From CBDESN01 sp965242495 (GTDB lineage: Bacteria > Pseudomonadota > Alphaproteobacteria > MPNO01), in the NCBI GenBank assembly GCA_965242495.1, contig OZ251446.1, positions 2,108,001-2,172,000 on the forward strand: a stretch of DNA of 64,000 nt, given 5' to 3'. Position numbers and translations under genes: made by a program. Positions 34,475 through 44,405 of this stretch are shown in pieces. The notes beneath the pieces are model-generated. The model saw only the letters and a list, made by a program, of their open reading frames with translations. It was not told the DNA's origin and did not search any database. Position 1 is the stretch's first letter, and each line of letters opens with the position of its first letter.

Positions 34475-35836
34475 TCAGGCCGAGCGCGCGTCGAGGGGCA
34501 GGTCGCGATGGGCGACGCCGACCCGCTCGCCCCGCGCGCGGAGCCAAGCGGCGAGACGTTCGGCGACGAACACCGACCGGTGCCGCCCGCCGGTGCAGCC
34601 CGCGGCGATCGTGAGGTAGCTCTTGCCCTCCCGCGCGTAGCGCGGCAAGGCGTGTTCAAGCATCCTGGCGACGTGTTCGAAGAACCCGGCGAACCCTTCG
34701 TCGGCGGCGACGAACGCGGCGACCGCTTCGTCGCGGCCGGTAAGCGCGCGCAGCGCCGGCCGGTAGTGCGGGTTGGCGAGAAACCGGACGTCGAGCACGA
34801 TATCCGCCTCCGGGGGCAACCCCCGCCGGTAGGAGAACGACGTCACGAACACCGTGAGGCGGGCCGAGGCGTCGGGCGCGAAGTGACCCTGCAGGATGCG
34901 CTTGAGGTCGCCCAGCCGCAGGTTCGACGTATCGATAACGACATCCGCGCGATCGCGCAACGGCGTTACCAAGCGGCGCTCGCGGGCGATGCCGTCGGGC
35001 GGCGGCCGGTCGCCAGCCAGCGGATGGCGGCGGCGAGTCTCGCTGAAGCGGCGCTGGAGCACGTCGTCGCGACAGTCGAGGAACAGAAGCCGGACCTGGG
35101 CCGCCCGGTCGTCCGCCAGCTCCTCGACCCGGCGCAGGAAAGGCGCGACTTCGAAGTCGCGGGTGCGGATATCGACTCCGATCGAGAGGGCGCGGGCGGA
35201 ACCGGCAGGCGGGCGGACCAAGCTCGCCAACAACGACAGCGGCAAGTTGTCGACCGCCTCGAAGCCGATATCCTCGAGCGCTTTGAGCGCCGCGGTCTTG
35301 CCAGCCCCGGACATGCCGGTGACCAGGAGGACGCGCTGGCGGACGACGACGCCGGGCGCCGCCGAGGCCTCCTCTCCCGGCGCCGGCGCCTCCTCCGCCC
35401 GGGCCGCCCCGGCGGCGCGCCGCTTTATCCCGTCCACCGCGAGCCGGAGTTTCGCCGGCGCCGACGGCTCGAAGGGCGAGAGGGCCATGCAGGGCAAGCC
35501 AATGCCGAGATAGTCGCGGCGGGACGGCTCGGGAAGGCGGTCGGGCAGACCCGAACCGACCAGATCGACCGCGAGGCGGAGCGTCGTCGACTCGATCCAG
35601 GCGACCTCGACGATGCCGACGCCGCGCACTTCGAGGCGGCCGCGCAGAGCCGCCGGCGCCGCGGCGCGGAGCGCGCCGCGCGCCGCCGTGAGCTCGACCT
35701 GATCGTCCGCCACCAGCCGGGCGCCGTCCTCGATCATGCGGAGCGCCAGGTCGGACTTGCCGCCGCCCGACGGGCCGCACAGGAGAACGCCGATGCCGGC
35801 GAAGTCGATGCAGGCGCCGTGAACGAGCGTCGTCAT
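34475..35836 (-). CDS. HPr kinase/phosphorylase fused to RapZ-type RNase adapter
   Basis: One 453-residue frame joins two proteins normally encoded by neighbouring genes. Residues 1-140 form the short alphaproteobacterial HprK, with Walker A GPSGGGKS at 21-28 and the family motif EVRGVGIVEV at 69-78. After an Ala/Pro/Glu-rich linker (about 140-165), residues 168-453 form RapZ, with GMSGAGKT at 174-181, EAVDNLPLSLL at 193-203, a DTSNL motif and the C-terminal TIAAGCTGGRHRSVFVAE. HprK phosphorylates HPr on Ser. RapZ binds nucleotides and senses metabolites or guides RNase E. The gene lies between chvG and the PTS IIA gene as in relatives. A sequencing frameshift creating the fusion is unlikely, since the linker is in frame and lacks stops. 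Confidence 0.92.
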   Translation of the reverse strand: MTTLVHGACIDFAGIGVLLCGPSGGGKSDLALRMIEDGARLVADDQVELTAARGALRAAAPAALRGRLEVRGVGIVEVAWIESTTLRLAVDLVGSGLPDRLPEPSRRDYLGIGLPCMALSPFEPSAPAKLRLAVDGIKRRAAGAARAEEAPAPGEEASAAPGVVVRQRVLLVTGMSGAGKTAALKALEDIGFEAVDNLPLSLLASLVRPPAGSARALSIGVDIRTRDFEVAPFLRRVEELADDRAAQVRLLFLDCRDDVLQRRFSETRRRHPLAGDRPPPDGIARERRLVTPLRDRADVVIDTSNLRLGDLKRILQGHFAPDASARLTVFVTSFSYRRGLPPEADIVLDVRFLANPHYRPALRALTGRDEAVAAFVAADEGFAGFFEHVARMLEHALPRYAREGKSYLTIAAGCTGGRHRSVFVAERLAAWLRARGERVGVAHRDLPLDARSA

Positions 35837-35840
35837 CGCA

Positions 35841-37493
35841 CTATGCCGCAGGAAGCCTCACCGTGAAGCGCGCGCCGTCGATCCCGCCGTCGTCGGCATG
35901 CCGGTTCGCGGCGGCAATCACGCCGCCATGCGCCTCGACGATCTGCCGCGAGATGCTCAGCCCCAGCCCCGAATGGGCGCCGAACTTCTCGGTTTCCGGG
36001 CGTTCGCTATAGAACCGCTCGAAGACAGTGTCCAGCTTGTCGCCGGGAAGACCGGGACCGTCGTCGTCAACGTCGATCTCAACGGCGCCGCCCGCGCGCC
36101 GTATCGCCAAACGAACCCCGCCACCGGGCGGGCTGAACGAAACCGCGTTGCCGATCAGGTTCTGGAATACCTGAACCAGCCGCCCTTCGACGCCCTCCAC
36201 CACGAGCGGCGCATCGCCGACGGCCTCGAGGATCAGCGCTACGCCCGACCGGCCGGGCGCAGCGGCCGCGCGGTGGACCTCGACGAGCGTCTCCAGCAGC
36301 AGCCGAAGGTCGATGCGCTCCATGCTGGCGCGGGCGAGCTCGGCGTCGAGACGCGACGCGCCCGATATGTCGGTGATCAGCCGGTCGAGCCGGCGGACGT
36401 CGTCCTCGATGACCGCCATGAGCTTTCGCTGCTGCTCGGGGTCGCCGATCCGGCTCGCCGTCTCGACGGCGCTCCGCAGTGAAGTAAGCGGGTTCTTGAT
36501 CTCATGCGCCACGTCGGCTGCGAAGCTCTCGACCGCGATCATCCGCCGCCACAGCGCAGCCGTCATGTCGCGGAGCGCGCCGGAGAGATCGCCGATCTCG
36601 TCGCGGCGCCGCGTGAAGTCGGGAATGGCGGCCTCGTTCCGCATCCCCCCGCGCACCCGCTCGGCGGCGGCGGCGAGGCGCCGGACCGGACGGGCCACGG
36701 TCCCGGCCAGATAGAACGACAGCAGGATCGTCACGCCGAGCGCCACCGCGAATACCCACAGGATCGCCAGTCGGACTTCGCGCACCGCATGTTCGATGTC
36801 ATCGGCGCCGCGGGTGAGCATCAGGGCGCCGACCACCTTCTTGAAGCGCTGCACCGGCGCCGCGGCGATCAGTATCTTCCCGCCATCGGGAGCGAGCCGC
36901 ATCGACCGGGCGGGTTCGCCCGAAAGCGCCCGGACGGCTTCGGGATGCCCGCCTGCGCGCCGGTCGGGGAATTCGCGATAGCGAGGCAGCGCGCGTCGCG
37001 CCGGCAGCTGCGCGACGACCGCCTCGTAGCCGCCGAGAATCAGCCGGCGCGCCAAGCCGTCGCTCCCGGGCGGGGGCAGCTCCTCGACCCGCATCGCGCC
37101 GCGCGGCCCGAGGAGGTCGCGGCTGTCGGCGAGCAGGCCGCCTCCGGCGGTGAACAGCCGGGCGCGGGCGCGCGTCGGCCGCACCAGCCGGCGCAGCATC
37201 GGCCGAGCTACCTGTCCGCGCAGCGACTGGGTTCCGCCGTCGCCCGCGCGCACCGCGCTCTGACCGAGGGCGCCGGCGAAAATCTCCCCCTGCGTGGTCA
37301 GCGAGGCCAGCTCGGCCTCGACGAGACCGTCTTCGTACTGACCGAGATAGAGGAGGCCGGCGACGGGAACGCCGAGAGCCAGCAGGTTGACCGTGAGGAT
37401 GCGCCGCGTCAGCGGCGAGACGAGCCGCCGGCGCGCGCGTCGCCTCGCCGCGGCGGCGAACGGTTCACGCAACTCCTGCTCGTCGCGTCGCAA
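35841..37493 (-). CDS. chvG: ChvG-type sensor histidine kinase
   Basis: A 550-residue membrane sensor kinase. TM1 is at about residues 33-51, followed by a periplasmic sensor of about 190 residues, TM2 at about 242-263, a HAMP domain, the H-box FAADVAHEIKNPL with His330, and an HATPase with GNAVSFSPPGG and GLGLSISRQIV. It pairs with the response regulator gene 6 bp upstream (ChvI). In Rhizobiales the ChvG/ChvI (ExoS) pair responds to acidity and envelope stress and influences pckA and the downstream PTS genes. The order chvI-chvG-hprK-rapZ-IIA-HPr here matches that module. Confidence 0.93.
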   Translation of the reverse strand: MRRDEQELREPFAAAARRRARRRLVSPLTRRILTVNLLALGVPVAGLLYLGQYEDGLVEAELASLTTQGEIFAGALGQSAVRAGDGGTQSLRGQVARPMLRRLVRPTRARARLFTAGGGLLADSRDLLGPRGAMRVEELPPPGSDGLARRLILGGYEAVVAQLPARRALPRYREFPDRRAGGHPEAVRALSGEPARSMRLAPDGGKILIAAAPVQRFKKVVGALMLTRGADDIEHAVREVRLAILWVFAVALGVTILLSFYLAGTVARPVRRLAAAAERVRGGMRNEAAIPDFTRRRDEIGDLSGALRDMTAALWRRMIAVESFAADVAHEIKNPLTSLRSAVETASRIGDPEQQRKLMAVIEDDVRRLDRLITDISGASRLDAELARASMERIDLRLLLETLVEVHRAAAAPGRSGVALILEAVGDAPLVVEGVEGRLVQVFQNLIGNAVSFSPPGGGVRLAIRRAGGAVEIDVDDDGPGLPGDKLDTVFERFYSERPETEKFGAHSGLGLSISRQIVEAHGGVIAAANRHADDGGIDGARFTVRLPAA

Positions 37494-37499
37494 GGGCGG

Positions 37500-38198
37500 C
37501 TACTCGTCGCGATAGCGGTAGCCGATTCCGTACAGGGTTTCGATTTGCCGGAAGGACTCGTCGGCGGACCGGAACTTCTTGCGCAGCCGCTTGATGTGGC
37601 TGTCGATGGTCCGGTCGTCGACATAGATGTGCTCGCCATAGGCGGCGTCCATCAGCTGGTCGCGGTTCTTCACATGTCCGGGCCGCAGCGCCAGCGCCTT
37701 CACGATGAGGAATTCGGTAACCGTGAGATGCACCGTCCGACCCCGCCACGCGCACAGGTGGCGCGCCGGATCCAGCATCAGCTCGCCACGCAGGATGGGC
37801 GGGTCAGCGCCGCCGTCGCCGGCTCCCGCCCCCCTGTCGAGGCGGCGCAGCAGCGTGCGGATACGCGCCAACAGCAGCCGCTGGGAGAAGGGTTTGCGGA
37901 TATAGTCGTCCGCGCCCATGCGCAGGCCGAGCAACTCGTCGACCTCCTCGTCCTTCGAAGTCAGGAAGATGACCGGCAAGTCGACCCGCTTGCGGAGCCG
38001 CGACAGGAGCTCCATGCCGTCCATGCGCGGCATCTTGACGTCGAGGATTGCGAGGTCGGCGGGGCGGCTGGTCAGCCCCTGCAAGGCGGCGACGCCCTCG
38101 GTGTAGCTGCGCACCTCGTACCCTTCAGCCTCCAACGTCATCGTCAGCGACGTGAGGATGTTGCGGTCGTCATCGACCAGGGCGATCGTCCGTTTCAA
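37500..38198 (-). CDS. chvI: ChvI-type response regulator
   Basis: A 232-residue OmpR-family regulator. The receiver has acidic residues DDD at 9-11, the phospho-acceptor D53 (ILDVKMP) and the conserved Lys in YIRKPF. The C-terminal winged helix contains TVTEFLIVKAL and DDRTIDSHIKRLRKKF, the recognition helix typical of ChvI. It is the first gene of the operon with chvG and divergent from the HugZ-like gene. Confidence 0.95.
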   Translation of the reverse strand: MKRTIALVDDDRNILTSLTMTLEAEGYEVRSYTEGVAALQGLTSRPADLAILDVKMPRMDGMELLSRLRKRVDLPVIFLTSKDEEVDELLGLRMGADDYIRKPFSQRLLLARIRTLLRRLDRGAGAGDGGADPPILRGELMLDPARHLCAWRGRTVHLTVTEFLIVKALALRPGHVKNRDQLMDAAYGEHIYVDDRTIDSHIKRLRKKFRSADESFRQIETLYGIGYRYRDE

Positions 38199-38309
38199 TC
38201 TCGCACCCTCCCGACGGCAGGCCGCAAGGATATCCCCGCCAATTGCGGCGGAAAATGGGCGGGGCGCGCCGTTGACCGCGGACGAGGCCGCGGCGAGGCT
38301 CGTCCGCTC

Positions 38310-39038
38310 ATGGACCCGGAGCGCGCCTCATGGGCCAGAACGGCGCGGCGGCCGATCCGCGCGAACGACCGGGCGGTTCTGGCGACGGCGCGGGCCGGCG
38401 ACGGTTGGCCCTTCGCGTCGTTCGTTCTCGCGGCCTGCGATCACCGCGCGGCGCCGCTGCCGTTGCTGTCGGACCTCGCCGAGCATTGCAAGAATCTGGT
38501 TCATGAATCCCGAGCGTCGCTGCTGTTCGACGGCGCCGCCGGACTCGACCGCCCGCCGGCGGGCGCGCGGGTCACGGTGATCGGCCGACTCGAAGTCTGC
38601 GCCGACGGCGTATCGGCCGCCCGATTCGTCCGCCGTCATCCGGATGCCGGACGTTACGCCTCGTTCGCCGATTTCAACCTGTTCCGCATGAGCGCGCCAA
38701 GCGCCCATCCGGTGGCGGGGTTCGGCGTCGTCCGCCATCTCGATGCGGCCGAGATCCTGCCCGACGCCGGCGCCGCGGCGGAGTTCGGCGATGCGGAGGC
38801 CGCCATCGTCGAGCGCGTGAACCGCGATCATGCGGAGGACATGGCGCGGTGCGCCGCCGCGCCGCCGGGCTTCTCCGGCCCCGGCTGGTCGATGACCGGC
38901 GTCGATCCCGAGGGTTGCGATCTGCGGCGGGGCGGCGACGTGGCGCGGCTCGACTTCGACCGTCCGGCGGCGGACGCGGCGGCGGCGAAGGCGGCGCTGG
39001 CGCGGCTGTTCCAGGCGGCGCGGAGCCGGGCGCGCTGA
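38310..39038 (+). CDS. HugZ-like pyridoxamine-5'-phosphate-oxidase-family protein
   Basis: A 242-residue protein with an N-terminal FMN-binding split barrel (VLATARAGDGWPFASFV, LSDLAEHCKNL) and a C-terminal DUF2470 domain containing VERVNRDHAEDMARC. This architecture is that of HugZ/HutZ-type haem-degrading or haem-handling proteins, though many members have no tested role. The start is the ATG at 38310, 111 bp from the divergent chvI; the much longer frame upstream is antisense to chvG and chvI. It is followed by pckA after 99 bp. Confidence 0.85.
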   Translation: MDPERASWARTARRPIRANDRAVLATARAGDGWPFASFVLAACDHRAAPLPLLSDLAEHCKNLVHESRASLLFDGAAGLDRPPAGARVTVIGRLEVCADGVSAARFVRRHPDAGRYASFADFNLFRMSAPSAHPVAGFGVVRHLDAAEILPDAGAAAEFGDAEAAIVERVNRDHAEDMARCAAAPPGFSGPGWSMTGVDPEGCDLRRGGDVARLDFDRPAADAAAAKAALARLFQAARSRAR

Positions 39039-39137
39039 CCGGGCGGGCGGTTGCAACAGCGACGCCGGCGCGTCTATGTTGCCTGCCGGCGCGCCGGGAA
39101 CAGGCAGGCCGGGCATCCGCCCGGGATGGAGGAAGAC

Positions 39138-40748
<1,611 letters not shown>

Positions 40749-40763
40749 CCCGCATTTCTCGCT

Positions 40764-40789
40764 CCGGGCGCGGCCTGCGTCGCGCCCGG
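40764..40789 (+). terminator. Hairpin after pckA
   Basis: A 9-bp perfect stem CCGGGCGCG / CGCGCCCGG with an 8-base loop lies 15 bp after the pckA stop. There is no U-run. Confidence 0.5.
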
Positions 40790-40798
40790 TCGGCGCGA

Positions 40799-40826
40799 TC
40801 CGCAAGGAAAAGGGCCGAAGACGGCG
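40799..40826. repeat. Left copy of a ~28-bp direct repeat flanking the protease gene
   Basis: TCCGCAAGG and AGGGCCGAAGACGGCG recur at 41904-41930 in the same orientation, with weaker similarity extending upstream of both copies. Confidence 0.65.
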
Positions 40827-40890
40827 TTGCCGGCGAGAAGCGCGAGGCTGGGCTTTCTCCATCGCGGCGCGGGCCTCTATAAAAGCCGCG

Positions 40891-41790
40891 ATGTTCGCTC
40901 ACGCCTTCCGCCTCGCGAGCGCCTTCACGCGGCCGGTGGTGATTTCGACCCGCACGGCGGGCGGGGATTGCCGCGGCGTCGTGGCCGCCTGCACGGTCGT
41001 CAACCGCGACGGCTGGGTGCTTACCGCGGCGCATGTCCTCGCCCTGCTCCGCCGCCTCGAGGACGAGGCGGGCGGCTACCGCGCCTACCGCGCGGAAGTG
41101 CGCGACCTGGAGCGGGCGACGACCTCCTTCGACAAGGCGCGCAAGCGCAAGCTGCGCCATATCGACCTCCCCCCGCCGGACTCGGCGCGCGACTGCTCGG
41201 CCTGGTGGGGGGCGGACGGCGCGGCGCTGAGGGACGCGCGCGTGACGCCAGCCTCCGATCTGGCGCTGGGACGGCTGGAGCCGTTCGACCCGGCGGGCGT
41301 CGCGCATTATCCCGCGTTCAAGGCGCCCGACGCGGACTATGCGCCGGGCCGCAGCCTGTGCCGGCTCGGCTTTTCGTTCCATGAGATCACGCCCGCCTGG
41401 GACGAGACGCGCGGCGCGTTCGTTCTGCCGCCGGAGACGCTCCCGATTCCGTTTTTCCCGATCGAAGGGATGCTGACGCGGTTCCTGTCGGCGCCGCCGC
41501 CTGGGGCGGACCCCGCCGACAGGAACGCCGCGCCGGGAAAGTATATCGAGACCTCGTCGCCGGGCCTCCAGGGACAGAGCGGCGGACCAGTGTTCGACGC
41601 CGACGGCGCGGTCTGGGCGATCCAGTCGCATACGCGACACCTGCCGCTCGGCTTCCGCCCGCGCGCCCCGGGGCAACCGAAGGGACCGGTGGAGCACCAG
41701 TTCCTCAACGTGGGCGTAGGCGTCCACGCGGAATCCATCCTGGCGCTTCTCGACGAAGCCGGCGTCGCCTACGCGCGCGCGGCGGGCTGA
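40891..41790 (+). CDS. Trypsin-like serine protease domain protein, cytoplasmic
   Basis: A 299-residue protein with a chymotrypsin-type triad. His48 is in LTAAHVL, the Asp in ASDLALGRL, and the nucleophile Ser in LQGQSGGPVFD. A basic central insert (FDKARKRKLRHIDLP) separates the first two. No signal peptide is evident, so it is predicted to stay in the cytoplasm unless exported otherwise. There is no PDZ domain. It stands alone, flanked by imperfect direct repeats, in an accessory stretch. It may be a defence- or stress-associated protease, but that is not shown. Confidence 0.82.
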   Translation: MFAHAFRLASAFTRPVVISTRTAGGDCRGVVAACTVVNRDGWVLTAAHVLALLRRLEDEAGGYRAYRAEVRDLERATTSFDKARKRKLRHIDLPPPDSARDCSAWWGADGAALRDARVTPASDLALGRLEPFDPAGVAHYPAFKAPDADYAPGRSLCRLGFSFHEITPAWDETRGAFVLPPETLPIPFFPIEGMLTRFLSAPPPGADPADRNAAPGKYIETSSPGLQGQSGGPVFDADGAVWAIQSHTRHLPLGFRPRAPGQPKGPVEHQFLNVGVGVHAESILALLDEAGVAYARAAG

Positions 41791-41903
41791 TCCCGTTCGG
41801 GAACGCCCCGGCCGCCGCCGGCGCGCCGGCGACGTCGCGCGCGACGTCGTCGTCCTTCAGTTCGTCCGGCCCGGCCCGGCCCGCGTCGCGTTCGGGCGAG
41901 GCG

Positions 41904-41930
41904 TCCGCAAGGACAGGGCCGAAGACGGCG
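41904..41930. repeat. Right copy of the direct repeat flanking the protease gene
   Basis: It matches 40799-40826 with one mismatch and one gap. The 160-bp gap 41791-41950 is otherwise without a recognised gene. Confidence 0.65.
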
Positions 41931-41950
41931 GCGCGTGCGAAAGATGCGGG

Positions 41951-42463
41951 TTAGTGGACGGTTACGCCCGCGGGCGCGGTTTCGTCCGATGCGTGTCGTT
42001 CATCGCGCGACGGCAACAGCAGCGCATGCGCCTGCATCGTACGGGCGAGGCGCTCCGAGGCGTCGAGCAGCCGGGCGACTCCACCGGGTCGAACCGCCGA
42101 TTCCGCGAGACGGCGCGAACGGCCCGGCGCGTGGTGTTGGCAAGCCGCCACGAGGCGGAGCAGCCAAACCTCGTCGGTCGCAAGAAAGGGACAACAGTCG
42201 CGGCGATAGCGGACCACGCGCTTGGCATGGTCCTGGAGCGTTCCGACGATGGACAGGAAATCGGACATCGCGACCCTGCCGTCGCGACTTCCGAAACGCT
42301 TGGCGAACTCGTTCCAGACCAAGCAAGCATGATGACCGGTATTGTCCTCGATGGCCTGCGCCCAGCGGCGAAAGGCCAGAACGATCAAGCGTTCCGCAGG
42401 GTCCAGTTCAGGCAGAGACGCAGGCTGGAAGCGCCGCCGTTCGCGTTGTCGATCGATCACCAT
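41951..42463 (-). CDS. Hypothetical protein behind a Fur box
   Basis: A 170-residue soluble protein of unknown function. The visible pattern is an N-terminal LxxFRRWAQA helix, then LVWNEFAKRFG, a CCPFLATDE motif with adjacent cysteines (about residues 89-97), and a helical LLRLVAACQHH stretch. AAGGAGG lies directly before the ATG at 42463, so the following GTG (42460) could be the real start. A perfect Fur-like palindrome lies 25 bp upstream. I infer an iron-regulated role in the cytoplasm, but do not recognise a named family. Confidence 0.65.
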   Translation of the reverse strand: MVIDRQRERRRFQPASLPELDPAERLIVLAFRRWAQAIEDNTGHHACLVWNEFAKRFGSRDGRVAMSDFLSIVGTLQDHAKRVVRYRRDCCPFLATDEVWLLRLVAACQHHAPGRSRRLAESAVRPGGVARLLDASERLARTMQAHALLLPSRDERHASDETAPAGVTVH

Positions 42464-42488
42464 CCCCTCCTTCGTGTCTCCTATGATA

Positions 42489-42503
42489 TGCGAATGATTC
42501 GCA
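42489..42503. promoter_or_regulatory. Perfect 7-1-7 Fur-like box
   Basis: TGCGAATGATTCGCA is a perfect inverted repeat with one central base, the classical Fur half-site arrangement. It lies 25 bp upstream of the 170-residue hypothetical gene on the minus strand. Confidence 0.8.
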
Positions 42504-42575
42504 ATCTCAACAAAATGAGAGGCGTCCGGGATCGAGTCAACCGAAAATCCGAGTCGGGAGGGACACGGAACGCAG

Positions 42576-42755
42576 CTATCCGCCGGGCTCGCCAACGAAC
42601 TCGGCGACCCGCAGCCGCGCCGCGGCCAATTCCGTTCCCGGGTGGTGGAAACCGTATACCCGCGTCGCCGCCTCCAGCGCATCGAACCGCGATGCGCCCC
42701 GCTCACGCAATTCGCCATAGGCGCGCCGGACGGCGCTCTTACAGGCCTCGCACAT
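42576..42755 (-). CDS. Small CxxC protein behind a Fur-like box
   Basis: A 59-residue protein starting MCEACKSAVRRAYGELRERG. The N-terminal CxxC could bind a metal or form a disulfide; the rest is helical and charged. It starts at ATG 42755 with GGAGAAG upstream, and a Fur-like sequence lies at 42782. It precedes the 170-residue hypothetical gene, which has its own Fur box, so both may belong to an iron-starvation response. The family is not recognised. Confidence 0.6.
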   Translation of the reverse strand: MCEACKSAVRRAYGELRERGASRFDALEAATRVYGFHHPGTELAAARLRVAEFVGEPGG

Positions 42756-42781
42756 GGAATTCTTCTCCGCTCGTCATCAAT

Positions 42782-42796
42782 TGCGATTGATTCTCA
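42782..42796. promoter_or_regulatory. Fur-like box upstream of the small CxxC gene
   Basis: TGCGATTGATTCTCA matches the 7-1-7 pattern with five of seven paired positions, in an AT-rich patch 26 bp upstream of the start at 42755. Confidence 0.55.
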
Positions 42797-43009
42797 ATTT
42801 CAATTATGGAGAGCCATGGCATCCAAAGCAAGCATCATTCCGGACATTTCGGACCGTCAGGCGCTTCGCCCCGGTCGCGGCCATCCACGATCTTCGCGCC
42901 CACGGCTTCTGTCCTGGTCCAGACACATGTGAGACGGCGCCCATCGCGCCAGTCGATATCCGGTCGTTCCATGGCCGGAAGCCTGCTTACGGCCATGGAT
43001 GCCCTCGGA

Positions 43010-43092
43010 GCCTCCGGGAGCGGCGCGTCGCCCGAAGGGCCGGAGCGTAGCGAAGGAGCCGCGAAGCGGCTTGACGCGCCGATCCCGGAGGC
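43010..43092. repeat. Nested palindromic element
   Basis: Arms at 43010-43029 and 43073-43092 are inverted repeats matching at 19 of 20 positions. The 43-base centre contains a second hairpin (AGCCGCGAAGCGGCT). A further inverted pair CCATGGCC..GGCCATGG lies at about 42969-42998. The 450-bp gap 42756-43205 holds these structures and the Fur-like box; I see no gene in it. It resembles a mobile palindromic unit (REP/BIME-like), but the family is not identified. Confidence 0.7.
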
Positions 43093-43205
43093 CCACCCGG
43101 TGTCTCATATGTAGTGAACCAGGACAGCTTCTTGAGCGCCATCCGCATCGCCGCTACCATCGCCCTCCGGCTGCGATTCTCGAGCCCGGGAGAACGAGGC
43201 GCCAT

Positions 43206-44072
43206 ATGAACAAACGACCGGGACGGCCAATCTCCCAGGCCGACATCGATTCGTATCGCGAACAGGGCGTCGTCTGCCTGCGGGGGATGTTCGACGAGGA
43301 TTGGGTCGCGAGGATGCGGGCGGCGACGACCCGCTATCTGACGAGCGAGCGCGGCGCCAACCGCCGGCGGATCGCCCGGACCCCGGGCGAGGACGCGGCG
43401 TTCACGATCAACACCTTCATGAGCGTCTTCGACCCGGAGTTTCTCGCCTTCCGCAACGACTCGCCGGCGGCGGAAATATCCGCCGCCCTGATGGGCGTAG
43501 ACGAGGTTCGGTTCTGGTACGACCAGCTGTTCGTCAAGGACCCGGGCGCCACGGCGCCCACGCAATGGCATCACGACCTGCCCTTCTGGCCGTTCCAGGG
43601 CGAGCATCTGGCCTCGGTCTGGCTGGCGCTGACCCCGGTGACCTGCGAGACCAGCGGGCTCGAATACATCGCCGGCTCGCACCGCTGGGGCAAGTTCTAC
43701 TGCCCGGTGACGCCGGACGAGGATGCGGCGTTCACCGATCCAGCGTTGGAGCCATGCCCGGATTTCGGCGAGCGCCGCGACGATCCCGCACTCGAATTCC
43801 TGTCCTGGGACATGGCGCCCGGCGACTGCATCTGCCATCACCCGCTCACCGTCCACGGCGCCGGGGGAAACGCCTCGCCGAACACCCGCAGGATGGCGAT
43901 CTCGATCCGCTATCTGGGCGAGGACGTGACCTGGGACCGCCGCCCGCACGTCATGCCCCTGCCCGAATGGCCCGACCTGGAGAACGGCGCCTACCCGGAC
44001 GACGACGAGGTGTTTCCCGTCATCTGGCGCCGCGACCGACCGGCCTTCCGCGGTCCGGACGGACGGCGATGA
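43206..44072 (+). CDS. Phytanoyl-CoA dioxygenase (PhyH) family protein
   Basis: A 288-residue Fe(II)/2-oxoglutarate-dependent oxygenase. The iron triad is H122 and D124 (QWHHDLP) plus H217 (TVHGAGG), and the 2OG-binding Arg lies in RRMAISIRYL. It starts at ATG 43206. The family hydroxylates or halogenates small molecules; several marine members act on secondary metabolites. It is cotranscribed with a small unknown gene overlapping its stop (ATGA) and probably with two more small genes. The product is unknown, so no pathway is claimed. Confidence 0.88.
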   Translation: MNKRPGRPISQADIDSYREQGVVCLRGMFDEDWVARMRAATTRYLTSERGANRRRIARTPGEDAAFTINTFMSVFDPEFLAFRNDSPAAEISAALMGVDEVRFWYDQLFVKDPGATAPTQWHHDLPFWPFQGEHLASVWLALTPVTCETSGLEYIAGSHRWGKFYCPVTPDEDAAFTDPALEPCPDFGERRDDPALEFLSWDMAPGDCICHHPLTVHGAGGNASPNTRRMAISIRYLGEDVTWDRRPHVMPLPEWPDLENGAYPDDDEVFPVIWRRDRPAFRGPDGRR

Positions 44073-44404
44073 ACGATGCCCGCGCCGGCCTGTTCGTCGC
44101 CGTCCACCGCCGCCGCACCGCCGGCGAGCCGATGGTGACCTGCGCGGATTGGAACCCGAAAGACCGCAAGGAATTCGGGCGGCGGGACAAATACGTGCGC
44201 TGGTATCAGGGCAAAGAATACGGCGCCCGCCCCGGCCGGGGCGCCGATCCGCCCGTCTCCGGCGCCCCGCGAGAGGTCATCACGATGGCCTATCAGATGC
44301 TGCTGCATCCGATCCACGGCGAGGACGTGCTGGTCAAGCTGGTGCGGAACGATCCCGAGATGCTCGACCTTGCCCTCGGCGCGCTGTTCCACTACGATCC
44401 CTGA
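44069..44404 (+). CDS. Hypothetical protein coupled to the PhyH gene
   Basis: A 111-residue protein with no recognised domain. Its ATG overlaps the PhyH stop. It contains a charged CADWNPKDRKEFGRRDKYVRWYQG stretch rich in aromatic and basic residues and a C-terminal helix ending ALGALFHYDP. An internal ATG at about 44132 (MVTCADW) is an alternative start. The four-base overlap implies coupled translation with the dioxygenase. Confidence 0.55.
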   Translation: MNDARAGLFVAVHRRRTAGEPMVTCADWNPKDRKEFGRRDKYVRWYQGKEYGARPGRGADPPVSGAPREVITMAYQMLLHPIHGEDVLVKLVRNDPEMLDLALGALFHYDP

Positions 44405-44405
44405 T

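Noticed and set aside
42806..43114. Overlapping + strand frames upstream of the PhyH gene
   Set aside because: No ribosome binding site or family similarity, and they run through palindromic DNA.
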